64,000 bases of DNA from Streptomyces naganishii JCM 4654 (GTDB taxonomy: Bacteria; Actinomycetota; Actinomycetes; Streptomycetales; Streptomycetaceae): the NCBI RefSeq assembly GCF_014650575.1, contig NZ_BMVF01000008.1, forward strand, positions 124,001 to 188,000, given 5' to 3'. The position numbers and the translations under genes were made by a program. The notes beneath the pieces are model-generated. The model was not told where the DNA came from, made no database searches, and was given only the letters and a program-made list of their open reading frames with translations. Positions within the stretch are counted from its first letter, which is position 1. Each line of letters opens with the position of its first letter. Of this stretch, positions 1-7,672 are shown piece by piece.

Positions 1-1
1 C

Positions 2-1285
2 CAGGGCCAGCTGGAGAAGGTCTTCACCGAGGTCCGCGAGGCCACCTCGCAGCCGGCCACCCCGCAGTCCCCGGACCCGCAGGCGGGCTTCCCGGTCGAG
101 GTCAGCACCGCGATCTCCGCCGAGGTCGTCAAGCGCATCGCCGAGTCGCAGGTCAACATCCCCGAGCACTTCACCGTCCACCCGCGTCTGCTGCCGCAGC
201 TGCAGCGCCGGGCGGCGATGGTCGAGGACGGCACCATCGACTGGGGCATGGGCGAGACCCTCGCGATCGGCTCGCTGCTGCTCGAGGGCGTCCCGGTCCG
301 GCTCTCCGGCCAGGACTCCCGCCGCGGCACCTTCGGCCAGCGCCACGCGGTGCTGATCGACCGCGAGACCGGCGAGGACTACACCCCGCTGCTGTACCTG
401 TCCGACGACCAGGCCCGCTACAACGTCTACGACTCGCTGCTCTCCGAGTACGCGGTGATGGGATTCGAGTACGGCTACTCGCTCACCCGCCCCGACGCGC
501 TGGTGATGTGGGAGGCGCAGTTCGGCGACTTCGCCAACGGCGCCCAGTCGGTCATCGACGAGTACATCTCGGCCGCCGAGCAGAAGTGGGGCCAGACCTC
601 CGGCGTCACGCTGCTGCTGCCGCACGGCTACGAGGGCCAGGGCCCGGACCACTCCTCGGCCCGCATCGAGCGCTACCTCCAGCTGTGCGCGCAGAACAAC
701 ATGACGGTCGCGATGCCGACCCTGCCGTCGAACTACTTCCACCTCCTGCGGTGGCAGGTGCACAACCCGCACCACAAGCCGCTGGTCGTCTTCACCCCGA
801 AGTCGATGCTGCGCCTGAAGGCCGCGGCCTCGAAGACGGAGGAGTTCACCACCGGCAAGTTCCGGCCGGTCATCGGCGACGCGTCGGTCGACCCGAGCGC
901 GGTGCGCAAGGTCGTCTTCTGCTCCGGCAAGGTCTACTACGACCTCGAGGCCGAGCGCCGCAAGCGCGGCGTGACGGACACGGCGATCATCCGCATCGAG
1001 CGCCTGTACCCGCTGCCGGGCGCCGAGCTCCAGGCGGAGATCAAGAAGTACCCGAACGCCGAGAAGTACCTGTGGACGCAGGAGGAGCCGGCGAACCAGG
1101 GTGCCTGGCCGTTCATCGCGCTCAACCTGATCGACCACCTGGACCTGGCGGTCGGCGCGGACGTGCCGGCGGGCGAGCGCCTGCGCCGCATCTCGCGTCC
1201 GCACAGCTCCTCCCCGGCCGTCGGCTCCGCCAAGCGCCACCAGGCGGAGCAGGAACAGCTCGTGCGCGAGGTGTTCGAGGCGTAG
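2..1285 (+). CDS. kgd: 2-oxoglutarate dehydrogenase/decarboxylase E1 (C-terminal part)
   Basis: The last 427 residues of the thiamine-diphosphate E1 subunit that decarboxylates 2-oxoglutarate in the TCA cycle. The frame is open from base 2, so the start lies outside the window. Visible are the pyrimidine-binding transketolase-like region (GMGETLAIGSLLLEGVPVRL, then DYTPLLYLSDDQARYNVYDS and GFEYGYSLTRPDALVMWEAQ) and the C-terminal domain ending in VREVFEA. Actinobacterial forms usually fuse an E2-like N-terminus to this E1; that part cannot be seen here. It stops at TAG 1283-1285 and is followed at once by a strong terminator. The family call is firm; the symbol assumes the usual multifunctional actinobacterial protein. 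Confidence 0.95.
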   Translation, partial: QGQLEKVFTEVREATSQPATPQSPDPQAGFPVEVSTAISAEVVKRIAESQVNIPEHFTVHPRLLPQLQRRAAMVEDGTIDWGMGETLAIGSLLLEGVPVRLSGQDSRRGTFGQRHAVLIDRETGEDYTPLLYLSDDQARYNVYDSLLSEYAVMGFEYGYSLTRPDALVMWEAQFGDFANGAQSVIDEYISAAEQKWGQTSGVTLLLPHGYEGQGPDHSSARIERYLQLCAQNNMTVAMPTLPSNYFHLLRWQVHNPHHKPLVVFTPKSMLRLKAAASKTEEFTTGKFRPVIGDASVDPSAVRKVVFCSGKVYYDLEAERRKRGVTDTAIIRIERLYPLPGAELQAEIKKYPNAEKYLWTQEEPANQGAWPFIALNLIDHLDLAVGADVPAGERLRRISRPHSSSPAVGSAKRHQAEQEQLVREVFEA

Positions 1286-1301
1286 GGGCGCCAGTGCCTC
1301 G

Positions 1302-1346
1302 CGGCCGGGCCGCACCTCCTTCCAGGGGGTGCGGCCCGGCCGTTTT
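1302..1346 (+). terminator. Rho-independent terminator after kgd
   Basis: A perfect 15-bp inverted repeat (arms 1302-1316 and 1328-1342) with an 11-nt loop and a TTTT tail at 1343-1346, starting 17 bp after the kgd stop. Confidence 0.9.
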
Positions 1347-1366
1347 CACGCGCCTATCCTTGAGCC

Positions 1367-1546
1367 ATGTACTTCACCGACCGAGGCATCGAAGAACTGG
1401 AGAAGCGGCGCGGCGAGGAGGAGGTCACCTTCGAGTGGCTGGCCGAGCAGCTGCGCACGTTCGTCGACCTGAACCCGGACTTCGAGGTCCCGGTCGAGCG
1501 GCTGGCGACCTGGCTGGCACGGCTGGACGACGAGGACGACGAGTAG
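1367..1546 (+). CDS. DUF6104 family small acidic protein
   Basis: A 59-residue acidic protein (MYFTDRGIEELEKRRGEEEV... ending LDDEDDE) of a small family conserved in Streptomyces and found next to the oxoglutarate dehydrogenase gene. Function unknown. No cysteines, signal peptide or membrane segment; it looks like a short helical protein with a charged tail. The start is ATG 1367, six bases after TATCCT (1355-1360) with no Shine-Dalgarno, so the mRNA is probably leaderless and independent of kgd, whose terminator lies just upstream. It is too short for many gene callers. Confidence 0.8.
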   Translation: MYFTDRGIEELEKRRGEEEVTFEWLAEQLRTFVDLNPDFEVPVERLATWLARLDDEDDE

Positions 1547-1632
1547 CAGGGCCGGTCGCGACCGGCAGCCGGGCCGGTGGCAGCCGGGCCGGTGCCGGGC
1601 ATCGCACCACGGGCGCCCTCGAGCGCCACTGC

Positions 1633-1653
1633 GGGCGCCCCTTGGGGGCGCCC
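1633..1653 (+). terminator. GC-rich hairpin downstream of the DUF6104 gene
   Basis: A 9-bp perfect inverted repeat, GGGCGCCCC (1633-1641) and GGGGCGCCC (1645-1653), loop TTG. It sits in 1547-1812, a gene-free stretch of low-complexity GGCGC-rich sequence with several imperfect repeats of the same type. It probably ends transcription of the small gene, although the U-tract is poor. Confidence 0.5.
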
Positions 1654-1812
1654 TCCGTGTTTCCGGGCGCGGGCGCTTTTCGGGTTCGCGGGCGCGGGGT
1701 GCCGGGTGCCTTTCGGGGGCGCGGGGGCCGGGCGCTCTCCGTGTTGCCGGGCGCCGGGCGCCTGCGGACTCGCGGGCGCCGGATGCCGCGCCTGTTCACC
1801 CTGACGGGTGCC

Positions 1813-1869
1813 TTGACTTTCGATGGCCGCGATATATCGTGTTTCACGTAAGACGCGATATGGCGCGTC
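1813..1869 (+). promoter_or_regulatory. Promoter with palindromic operators upstream of the DUF4097-padR operon
   Basis: TTGACT (1813-1818) and TATCGT (1835-1840) are separated by 16 bp and fit a vegetative promoter. CGATATATCG (1830-1839) is a perfect palindrome over the -10. A second inverted repeat, GACGCG-N6-CGCGTC, lies at 1852-1869. CGCGATAT occurs at both 1828 and 1854, a spacing of 26 bp. This is the expected place for autorepression by the PadR protein encoded in the operon (inference). Confidence 0.55.
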
Positions 1870-1948
1870 GACGTGTCGCGTCGTGCCGTTCCGTTCCGTC
1901 TCCGGTGCCGCCCCGCGCGCGGTCCGGTCGCCTCAGGAGGTCAGCACC

Positions 1949-2845
1949 ATGTCCGAGTGGTCCGTGGGCGAGCCCGGCAAGCTCACCTTCGACGAGCCCG
2001 TGACCGAGCTCAACGTCCGCATCGTCAACGGAACGGTGAACGTGGTGGGCACCGACGAGAGTTCCGCCCGTCTGGAGGTCACCGAGATCGAGGGGCCGCC
2101 CCTGGTGGTCACCCAGCAGGGCGGCACCCTGACGGTGGCCTACGAGGACCTGCCCTGGAAGGGGTTCCTCAAGTGGCTGGACCGCAAGGGCTGGCGGCGC
2201 AGTGCCGTGGTGTCCCTGGCCGTGCCGGCCGCCACCCGCGTCGAGGTCGGCGTGGTCGGCGCCACCGCCGTGGTCTCGGGGATCGACGGACGTACCGAGG
2301 TCAAGGGGGTCACCGGCGACACCACGCTGGTGGGCCTGACCGGCCCGGTCCGCGCGGACACCGTGTCGGGCAACGTGGAGGCGCAGGCGCTCTCCGGTGA
2401 CCTGCGGTTCAACTCCGTCTCCGGGGACCTGACGGTGGTCGAGGGCGCCGGTTCCTCGGTCAAGGCGGACTCGGTGAGCGGCTCGATGATCGTCGACCTC
2501 GACCCGGCGGGGCGCCCCACCGACGTCAGCCTGACCAACGTCTCCGGGGAGATCGCCATCCGGCTGCCCCACCCGGCGGACGCGCAGGTGGAGGCCAACA
2601 CCGCCAGCGGCTCGGTGTCCAACGCCTTCGAGGACCTCCGGGTCACCGGCCAGTGGGGCGCCAAGCGCATCACCGGCCGGCTCGGCGCGGGCAACGGCAA
2701 GCTGAAGGCGACCACCGTCTCCGGCTCGATCGCCCTGCTGCGCCGTCCCCCGGTGGAGGACGGCCCGTGGGAGGAGCGGCCACGCCCCGCGGGCGGAACC
2801 AGCGACGACCCGACCGACGGCACGACCGACAAGAAGGTGCTCTGA
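1949..2845 (+). CDS. DUF4097 family beta-solenoid protein
   Basis: A 298-residue protein without signal peptide or membrane segment. From about residue 100 it carries repeated short beta strands built on V-S-G motifs (DTVSGNVEAQALSGDL, NSVSGDLTVV, DSVSGSMIVDL, ANTASGSVSN, TTVSGSIALL), the repeat pattern of DUF4097, which predicts a right-handed beta-helix. ATG 1949 was chosen over an in-frame start at 1823 because AGGAGG lies at 1935-1940. It is followed after one base by the padR gene, the usual pairing for this family. Molecular role unknown; such proteins are often annotated as putative adhesins without evidence. Confidence 0.85.
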   Translation: MSEWSVGEPGKLTFDEPVTELNVRIVNGTVNVVGTDESSARLEVTEIEGPPLVVTQQGGTLTVAYEDLPWKGFLKWLDRKGWRRSAVVSLAVPAATRVEVGVVGATAVVSGIDGRTEVKGVTGDTTLVGLTGPVRADTVSGNVEAQALSGDLRFNSVSGDLTVVEGAGSSVKADSVSGSMIVDLDPAGRPTDVSLTNVSGEIAIRLPHPADAQVEANTASGSVSNAFEDLRVTGQWGAKRITGRLGAGNGKLKATTVSGSIALLRRPPVEDGPWEERPRPAGGTSDDPTDGTTDKKVL

Positions 2846-2846
2846 C

Positions 2847-3902
2847 ATGCCCCCCGTCTTCGCCCACGGACGCCTCCGCCTCTACCTGCTCAAGCTGCTC
2901 GACGAGGCCCCGCGCCACGGCTACGAGGTGATCCGCCTCCTGGAGGAGCGCTTCCAGGGGCTGTACGCGCCGTCGGCGGGCACCGTCTACCCCCGGCTGG
3001 CCAAGCTGGAGGCCGAGGGCCTGGTCACGCACACCACCGAGGGCGGCCGGAAGGTGTACGCCATCACGGACGCCGGCCGCGCCGAGCTCGCCGACCGCAG
3101 CGGCGAACTGGCCGACCTGGAGCTGGAGATCCGCGAGTCGGTCGCCGAGCTCGCCGCCGAGATCCGGGCCGACGTGCGCGGGGCGGCGGGCGACCTGCGC
3201 CGCGAGATGCGCGCGGCCGCCACCGAGGCCCGCAACGGCCCGGGCGCCGGCCGCACGGCCCGAGGCGCCGGGGAGTACGCCGACTTCACCGACAAGGAGG
3301 CCTGGCAGGCCGCCAAGGAGGAGATGCGGCGCGCCAAGCAGGAGTGGAAGGAGCAGGCGAGGCGGGCCAAGGACGAGAGCCGCCGCGCCCGCGAGGAGGC
3401 CCAGCGGGCCCGGCGCCAGGCCAAGGAGGCGCAGGATCGGGCCCGGGAGCAGGCGCAGGAGGAGTTGCAGCGCATCGCCAGGCGGGTGCAGGAGCAGGTG
3501 CAGGACCACTTCGCGCGGGGCGACTGGCCCACGGGGATGCGCGAGGGCCTGACCGAACTGGCCAAGGAGATGGGCGACTTCGGCAAGGACTTCGGGAAGG
3601 AGTTCGGCCGGGACCTCGGCTTCGGGCGCCCGGCGGCCGGCACCGCCGCGGGCAAGAGCCGGCCCGAGTACTCCACGACCCCGGAGGACTTCCCCGCCGC
3701 CTACGAACCCGCCTGGGCGCACGAGGACCCGACCGGCGATCCGGCCCGTGACCTGGACCGGCTGCTGGACCGCTTCCGGGACGACATCCGCGACGCGGCC
3801 CGCGACCACGGCGTCACCGCGGAACAGCTGCGGGAGACCCGCCGCCATCTGTCGACGGCGGCGGCCCACATCGCGGTGGTGCTGCGGCGGCCCAAGGTCT
3901 GA
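2847..3902 (+). CDS. PadR family transcriptional regulator with long coiled-coil tail
   Basis: A 351-residue regulator. The N-terminal winged helix (about 1-85) carries PadR hallmarks: HGRLRLYLLKLLDEAPRHGYEVI, then APSAGTVYPRLAKLEAEGLV. A long Arg/Lys/Glu/Ala-rich stretch (about 90-230, for example RRAKQEWKEQARRAKDESRR) should form a coiled coil, followed by a C-terminal region with a dimerisation-type helix. Ordinary PadR proteins are 110-190 residues, so this is the long form typical of DUF4097-padR operons. It starts two bases after the DUF4097 stop codon and is translationally coupled. It probably represses its own operon through the palindromes at 1830-1869 (inference). Ligand unknown. 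Confidence 0.85.
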   Translation: MPPVFAHGRLRLYLLKLLDEAPRHGYEVIRLLEERFQGLYAPSAGTVYPRLAKLEAEGLVTHTTEGGRKVYAITDAGRAELADRSGELADLELEIRESVAELAAEIRADVRGAAGDLRREMRAAATEARNGPGAGRTARGAGEYADFTDKEAWQAAKEEMRRAKQEWKEQARRAKDESRRAREEAQRARRQAKEAQDRAREQAQEELQRIARRVQEQVQDHFARGDWPTGMREGLTELAKEMGDFGKDFGKEFGRDLGFGRPAAGTAAGKSRPEYSTTPEDFPAAYEPAWAHEDPTGDPARDLDRLLDRFRDDIRDAARDHGVTAEQLRETRRHLSTAAAHIAVVLRRPKV

Positions 3903-3931
3903 GGGCCGGCCCGGCCGTCGTGCGCCTCACC

Positions 3932-4504
3932 TCACCCGGCCGCGCGCGCCTCTCCCCCGCCGTACAGGACGCGGTTCAGCGTCTCGTACGTCACCCCGTG
4001 ATCGGCGAGGACCTCGGCCGGCACGCCGGGGCGGGAGGCGAGGGCGAGCAGGAGGTGCTCGTCGCCGATGTGCCGGTCCCGGTGGCCGAGGGCCACGCGC
4101 AACGACTGGGTGAGCAGGTCCTTGGCGCCGCGGCTGAACGGCCGCCTGCCGGACCAGTGCCGGCCGGGGGCGGGCCGCCTTGCCGCCAACGCGCCCTCGC
4201 CGTGCGTCTCTTCGACGCGTGAGACCACCGCCGACAGGTCGATGCCGAGTCCGGAGAGCGCCTCGGCGTCGGCCCGGGAGAGCCCGCCCTGTCGGCGCGC
4301 CCGCTCCAGGTCCCGTACGACGGCCTGCCGCCGGGCCGGGGTGAGGCCGAGCGCCGCCAGGGCGAACGAACCCCGGCTGCCCTCGCGGTCGAACAGGGCG
4401 AGCAGGACGTGGGACTCCTCGACCCGTTCCGCACCCGCCCGTTCGGCGTGCCCCACCGCGCCCTCGACCACGGCGCGGGCGTCCTTGGTGAACCGTTCGA
4501 ACAT
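3932..4504 (-). CDS. Clp R-domain (ClpN) protein without ATPase
   Basis: A 190-residue protein starting MFERFTKDARAVVEGAVGHA, with two Clp repeat motifs (RVEESHVLLALFDREGSRGS and IGDEHLLLALASRPGVPAEV). It resembles the N-terminal substrate or adaptor-binding domain of ClpC but has no AAA+ module, so it may act as a stand-alone adaptor or decoy. ATG 4504 was chosen over an in-frame upstream start because GGGAGG lies just before it and the upstream helix-turn-helix gene ends there: TGA of that gene and this ATG overlap as TGATG. The two genes therefore form an operon. Proteolytic targets unknown. Confidence 0.8.
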   Translation of the reverse strand: MFERFTKDARAVVEGAVGHAERAGAERVEESHVLLALFDREGSRGSFALAALGLTPARRQAVVRDLERARRQGGLSRADAEALSGLGIDLSAVVSRVEETHGEGALAARRPAPGRHWSGRRPFSRGAKDLLTQSLRVALGHRDRHIGDEHLLLALASRPGVPAEVLADHGVTYETLNRVLYGGGEARAAG

Positions 4505-4713
4505 CACTGCCTCCCGTACTTCTTGTGCACGGCCTGCCTGCTGACGCCGAGTTCGGCGGCGATCTCCTGCCACGACCAGCCCTGGTTGCGCGCGCTGCGC
4601 ACCTGCACCGCCTCCAGCTGCTCCAGCAGCCGGCGCAGCGCGGCGACGGCCCGCAGGCCGACCCGGGGGTCCCGGTCGCCCGCGCGCTCGGCGAGATCCG
4701 TTGCTTCGGTCAT
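4504..4713 (-). CDS. Small helix-turn-helix protein paired with the ClpN protein
   Basis: A 69-residue protein with a helix-turn-helix at its C-terminus (QEIAAELGVSRQAVHKKYG) after a short amphipathic helix (VAALRRLLEQLEAVQVRSAR). This type is commonly encoded beside ClpN-only proteins in actinobacteria. ATG 4713 is preferred over in-frame ATG 4734: TTGACG (4749-4744) and TACGTT (4725-4720) are 18 bp apart on the minus strand and place the transcription start at or next to this ATG, giving a leaderless mRNA. Both promoter elements lie in inverted repeats, which suggests autoregulation. It is probably a repressor of its own operon (inference). Confidence 0.75.
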   Translation of the reverse strand: MTEATDLAERAGDRDPRVGLRAVAALRRLLEQLEAVQVRSARNQGWSWQEIAAELGVSRQAVHKKYGRQ

Positions 4714-4715
4714 GG

Positions 4716-4761
4716 TGTCAACGTACGTTGACATACAGGCAGGCGTCAACCTTGGTTGACG
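4716..4761 (-). promoter_or_regulatory. Paired GTCAAC/GTTGAC palindromes over the HTH-ClpN promoter
   Basis: TGTCAACGTACGTTGACA (4716-4733) is a perfect 18-bp palindrome. CGTCAACC-TT-GGTTGACG (4744-4761) is an 8-bp inverted repeat with a 2-bp centre. The sites are 28 bp apart centre to centre and overlap the predicted -10 and -35 of the minus-strand operon. They are the probable operators of the small HTH protein. Confidence 0.65.
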
Positions 4762-4774
4762 TAAGGCGTGGTGG

Positions 4775-5740
4775 TCAGTCGTTGGTCAGTACGATCTTGC
4801 CGAACTGGTCGCCCGCCTCGAGCCGTTCGAAGCCCTCGCGGGCCCGGTCGAGCGGAAGCACCTCGTCGATCACGGGACGCACACCGGTGGCCGCGCAGAA
4901 GGACAGCAGGTCCTCCAGTTCGTCCTTGGTGCCCATGGTGGAGCCGACGACCTTCAGCTCCAGGAAGAAGATCCGGGTCAGCTCGGCGTGCGAGGGACGG
5001 TCGCCGCTCGTGGCGCCGGAGATGACGATCGTGCCGCCCGGCCGCAGCGACTTCACCGAGTGCGACCAGGTGGCCGCGCCCACGGTCTCGATCACGGCGT
5101 CCACCCGCTGCGGCAGCCGGGCCCCCGACTCCAGCGCCTCCACCGCGCCGAGCTCCAGCGCCCGCTTGCGCTTGGCCTCGTCCCTGCTGGTGGCGAAGAC
5201 CTTCAGCCCGGCCGCCTTGCCGAGCACGATGGCCGCCGTGGCGACACCGCCGCCGGCGCCCTGCACGAGGACGGAGTCGCCGGGCCGCACCCCGGCGTTG
5301 GTGAAGAGCATCCGGTAGGCCGTGAGCCAGGCCGTGGGCAGGCAGGCGGCCTCGGTGAAGGAGAGCTCCTTCGGCTTGGGCAGGATGTTCCAGGTGGGCA
5401 CGGAGACCTGCTCGGCGAAGGTGCCCTGGTAGTGCTCGGTGAGGATGGAGCGGGGCTCACGGGGGCCGACCCCGTGTCCGCTCTGGCCGATCACGGAGTG
5501 CAGGACGACCTCGTTGCCGTCCTCGTCGACGCCCGCGGCGTCGCAGCCGAGGATCATCGGCAGCTTGTCCTCGGACAGGCCGACACCCTTGAGCGACCAC
5601 AGGTCGTGGTGGTTGAGTGAGGCGGCCCTGACGTTGACGGTGCTCCAGCCGGGGCGGGCCTCGGGGGCCGGGCGCTCCCCCGACTCCAGACCGTTCAACG
5701 GCCGGTCGCGGTCGATTCGGGCGGCGTAGACAGCGAACAT
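4775..5740 (-). CDS. Zinc-independent MDR oxidoreductase (quinone reductase-like)
   Basis: A 321-residue medium-chain dehydrogenase/reductase. It has the GroES-like N-domain (VNVRAASLNHHDLWSLKGVG) and a Rossmann fold with the nucleotide loop VLVQGAGGGVATAAIVLG followed by KVFATSRDEAKRKRALELGA. The cysteine and histidine ligands for catalytic zinc of classical alcohol dehydrogenases are not evident, which points to an NADPH:quinone reductase-like or enoyl-reductase-like activity. ATG 5740 (MFAVYAARIDRDRPLNGLES) was chosen because the family N-terminus begins there; the frame upstream is open but unlike the family. Single gene; physiological substrate unknown. Confidence 0.85.
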   Translation of the reverse strand: MFAVYAARIDRDRPLNGLESGERPAPEARPGWSTVNVRAASLNHHDLWSLKGVGLSEDKLPMILGCDAAGVDEDGNEVVLHSVIGQSGHGVGPREPRSILTEHYQGTFAEQVSVPTWNILPKPKELSFTEAACLPTAWLTAYRMLFTNAGVRPGDSVLVQGAGGGVATAAIVLGKAAGLKVFATSRDEAKRKRALELGAVEALESGARLPQRVDAVIETVGAATWSHSVKSLRPGGTIVISGATSGDRPSHAELTRIFFLELKVVGSTMGTKDELEDLLSFCAATGVRPVIDEVLPLDRAREGFERLEAGDQFGKIVLTND

Positions 5741-5858
5741 GACCTTGACGATAGGCGCGCGTCCCCGCGGAGGGAACCAGCCCCCTCTGTGACACACACC
5801 CTCTTGCCAATCCCCCGCGCCATGGGCCGGTCCCACGGCCCACCCGCCCCCGGGCACG

Positions 5859-5895
5859 CGTACGGCCCCGCCCGTGAGCCGGGCGGGGCCGTACG
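5859..5895 (-). terminator. Terminator downstream of malic enzyme
   Basis: A 16-bp perfect inverted repeat (arms 5859-5874 and 5880-5895) with a 5-nt loop, immediately 3' of the malic enzyme gene. Confidence 0.75.
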
Positions 5896-5902
5896 CGGTG
5901 GG

Positions 5903-7126
5903 TCAGCGGCGGGCGACGCCCTCCGCCCGGGCGGCCGCCGCCACCGCGGCGGTCACCGCCGGGGCGACCCGCTCGTCGAACGGCGAGGGGATCACGTAGT
6001 CCGGGGCGAGGTCGTCACCGACCACGCCCGCCAGCGCCTCGGCGGCCGCGATCTTCATGCCCTCGGTGATCCGGGAGGCCCGCACCTGGAGCGCGCCCGC
6101 GAAGATGCCGGGGAACGCCAGGACGTTGTTGATCTGGTTCGGGAAGTCCGACCGGCCGGTGGCGACGACCGACGCGTACTTGCGCGCGACGTCGGGGTGC
6201 ACCTCCGGGTCGGGGTTGGCCATGGCGAACACGAAGGCCCCCTCGGCCATCGACGCCACGGCGGACTCCGCGACCGTACCGCCGGAGACGCCGATGAAGA
6301 CGTCGGCGCCGGCCAGCGCGTCCTCCAGCGAGCCGGTGACGCCCGCCTTGTTGGTGAACTGCGCCAGCTCCCGCTTGACCGGCGTGAGGTCCTCGCGGTC
6401 GGCGGACACCACGCCCTTGCGGTCGGCGACCGCCACATCGCCGATGCCGGCCTCGACCAGCATCTTGGCGATGGCGACACCGGCCGCGCCGGCGCCCGAG
6501 ATCACGGCCCGCAGCTCACCGAGCGCGCGCCCGCTCAGCCGCGCCGCGTTGCGCAGCGCCGCCAGCGTCACGACCGCCGTGCCGTGCTGGTCGTCGTGGA
6601 AGACCGGGATGTCCAGCCGCTCCTGCAGCCGGCGCTCGATCTCGAAGCACCGGGGCGCCGAGATGTCCTCCAGGTTCACTCCGCCGAAGGACGGCGCGAG
6701 CCGCACCACGGTCTCGACGATCTCGTCGACGCCGGTGCAGTCCAGCGCGATCGGCACCGCGTCCACGCCGCCGAACTGCTTGAAGAGGATGGCCTTGCCT
6801 TCCATCACCGGAAGGGAGGCCTCGGGGCCGATGTCCCCGAGCCCGAGCACGGCCGTGCCGTCGGTCACGACGGCGACCACGGACGACTTCCACGTGTAGT
6901 CGTGGACCAGTTCCGGCTGCTCGGCGATGGCGGTGCACACCCGCGCGACGCCGGGCGTGTACGCCAGGGACAGGTCGTCCTTGTCGCGGACGGGCACGGT
7001 GGCCTGCACGGCCATCTTGCCGCCGCGGTGCAGCGCGAAAGCCGGATCGAAGGAATCGAGCGGCTCTGCCCCGCCGTCCCGTTCCGTACTGCCGTCGCTG
7101 CGAGGATTGACGATCTCCGCTGCCAC
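5903..7126 (-). CDS. NAD(P)-dependent malic enzyme
   Basis: A 407-residue malic enzyme of the short prokaryotic type, converting malate to pyruvate and CO2. Visible are the catalytic tyrosine region LSLAYTPGVARVC, the lysine region VMEGKAILFKQFGG, the metal-binding stretch GGVNLEDISAPRCFEIERRL, IPVFHDDQHGTAVV, and the dinucleotide loop VISGAGAAGVAIAKML. There is no phosphotransacetylase domain. The start is GTG 7126 with AAGGGG upstream (about 7135). It is transcribed away from the ABC importer across a 546-bp intergenic region. NAD versus NADP preference cannot be fixed by eye. Confidence 0.92.
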   Translation of the reverse strand: MAAEIVNPRSDGSTERDGGAEPLDSFDPAFALHRGGKMAVQATVPVRDKDDLSLAYTPGVARVCTAIAEQPELVHDYTWKSSVVAVVTDGTAVLGLGDIGPEASLPVMEGKAILFKQFGGVDAVPIALDCTGVDEIVETVVRLAPSFGGVNLEDISAPRCFEIERRLQERLDIPVFHDDQHGTAVVTLAALRNAARLSGRALGELRAVISGAGAAGVAIAKMLVEAGIGDVAVADRKGVVSADREDLTPVKRELAQFTNKAGVTGSLEDALAGADVFIGVSGGTVAESAVASMAEGAFVFAMANPDPEVHPDVARKYASVVATGRSDFPNQINNVLAFPGIFAGALQVRASRITEGMKIAAAEALAGVVGDDLAPDYVIPSPFDERVAPAVTAAVAAAARAEGVARR

Positions 7127-7672
7127 TTGGTTTTACCCCTTAATTGTTCATGGATTGAGGGTGGCCACTCCTGGTGAGGGGTGGGCGGGACCGCGCACGC
7201 CCCAGTAGGTGATGCTTCGGGCGCATACGCGACGGGCGCGCCGCACACGCGCCCTGAGCCCCGGATGAGGGGTGTAAAGAACCTTCTTACCGGACGGACG
7301 GCGTCGGGGACGAGTCCATAACGCCAAGGTCACATGACGGCGAGCCGACACTTGGCCCAATATGGGGACAAGCTCTCGCCGAATGCTCGACACGGCCTGG
7401 AGCCGCCCAAACACCCTGTTCCACCGTCCGCATCCCGAGATGGGCCGAAGATCTTCCGGCCGGGAGGAGGCTTTCCCGTAGATGGTCCGGCCCTCGTGGG
7501 CCGGTTCCGAGCGGCTGGGGGATCACCCGTTATCCGATTTTGACATGGCGATTCCCCTGAATGGCGCAACCCGAATGGCAAGATGCGTCAATCACACGAG
7601 GTCGCGACACCCGAAGGTGTGTGTTCTCGTCGACCCATCGGCATCTCCACCCATCCGCCGGAGGAACCCACC
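7127..7672. other. 546-bp intergenic region between malic enzyme and the amino acid ABC importer
   Basis: No convincing gene; short open frames here have no family signature. It must hold promoters for two divergent units. Nearer the importer, TTGACA occurs at 7540-7545, and the motif ATGGC is repeated three times at 14-16 bp spacing (7545, 7561, 7575), two copies being GAATGGC. No clear GlnR box or terminator was found. Confidence 0.5.

Noticed and set aside
7127..7672. GlnR nitrogen-control box upstream of the amino acid ABC importer
   Set aside because: Partial GTNAC-like words occur but not with the required spacing or the GAAAC half.
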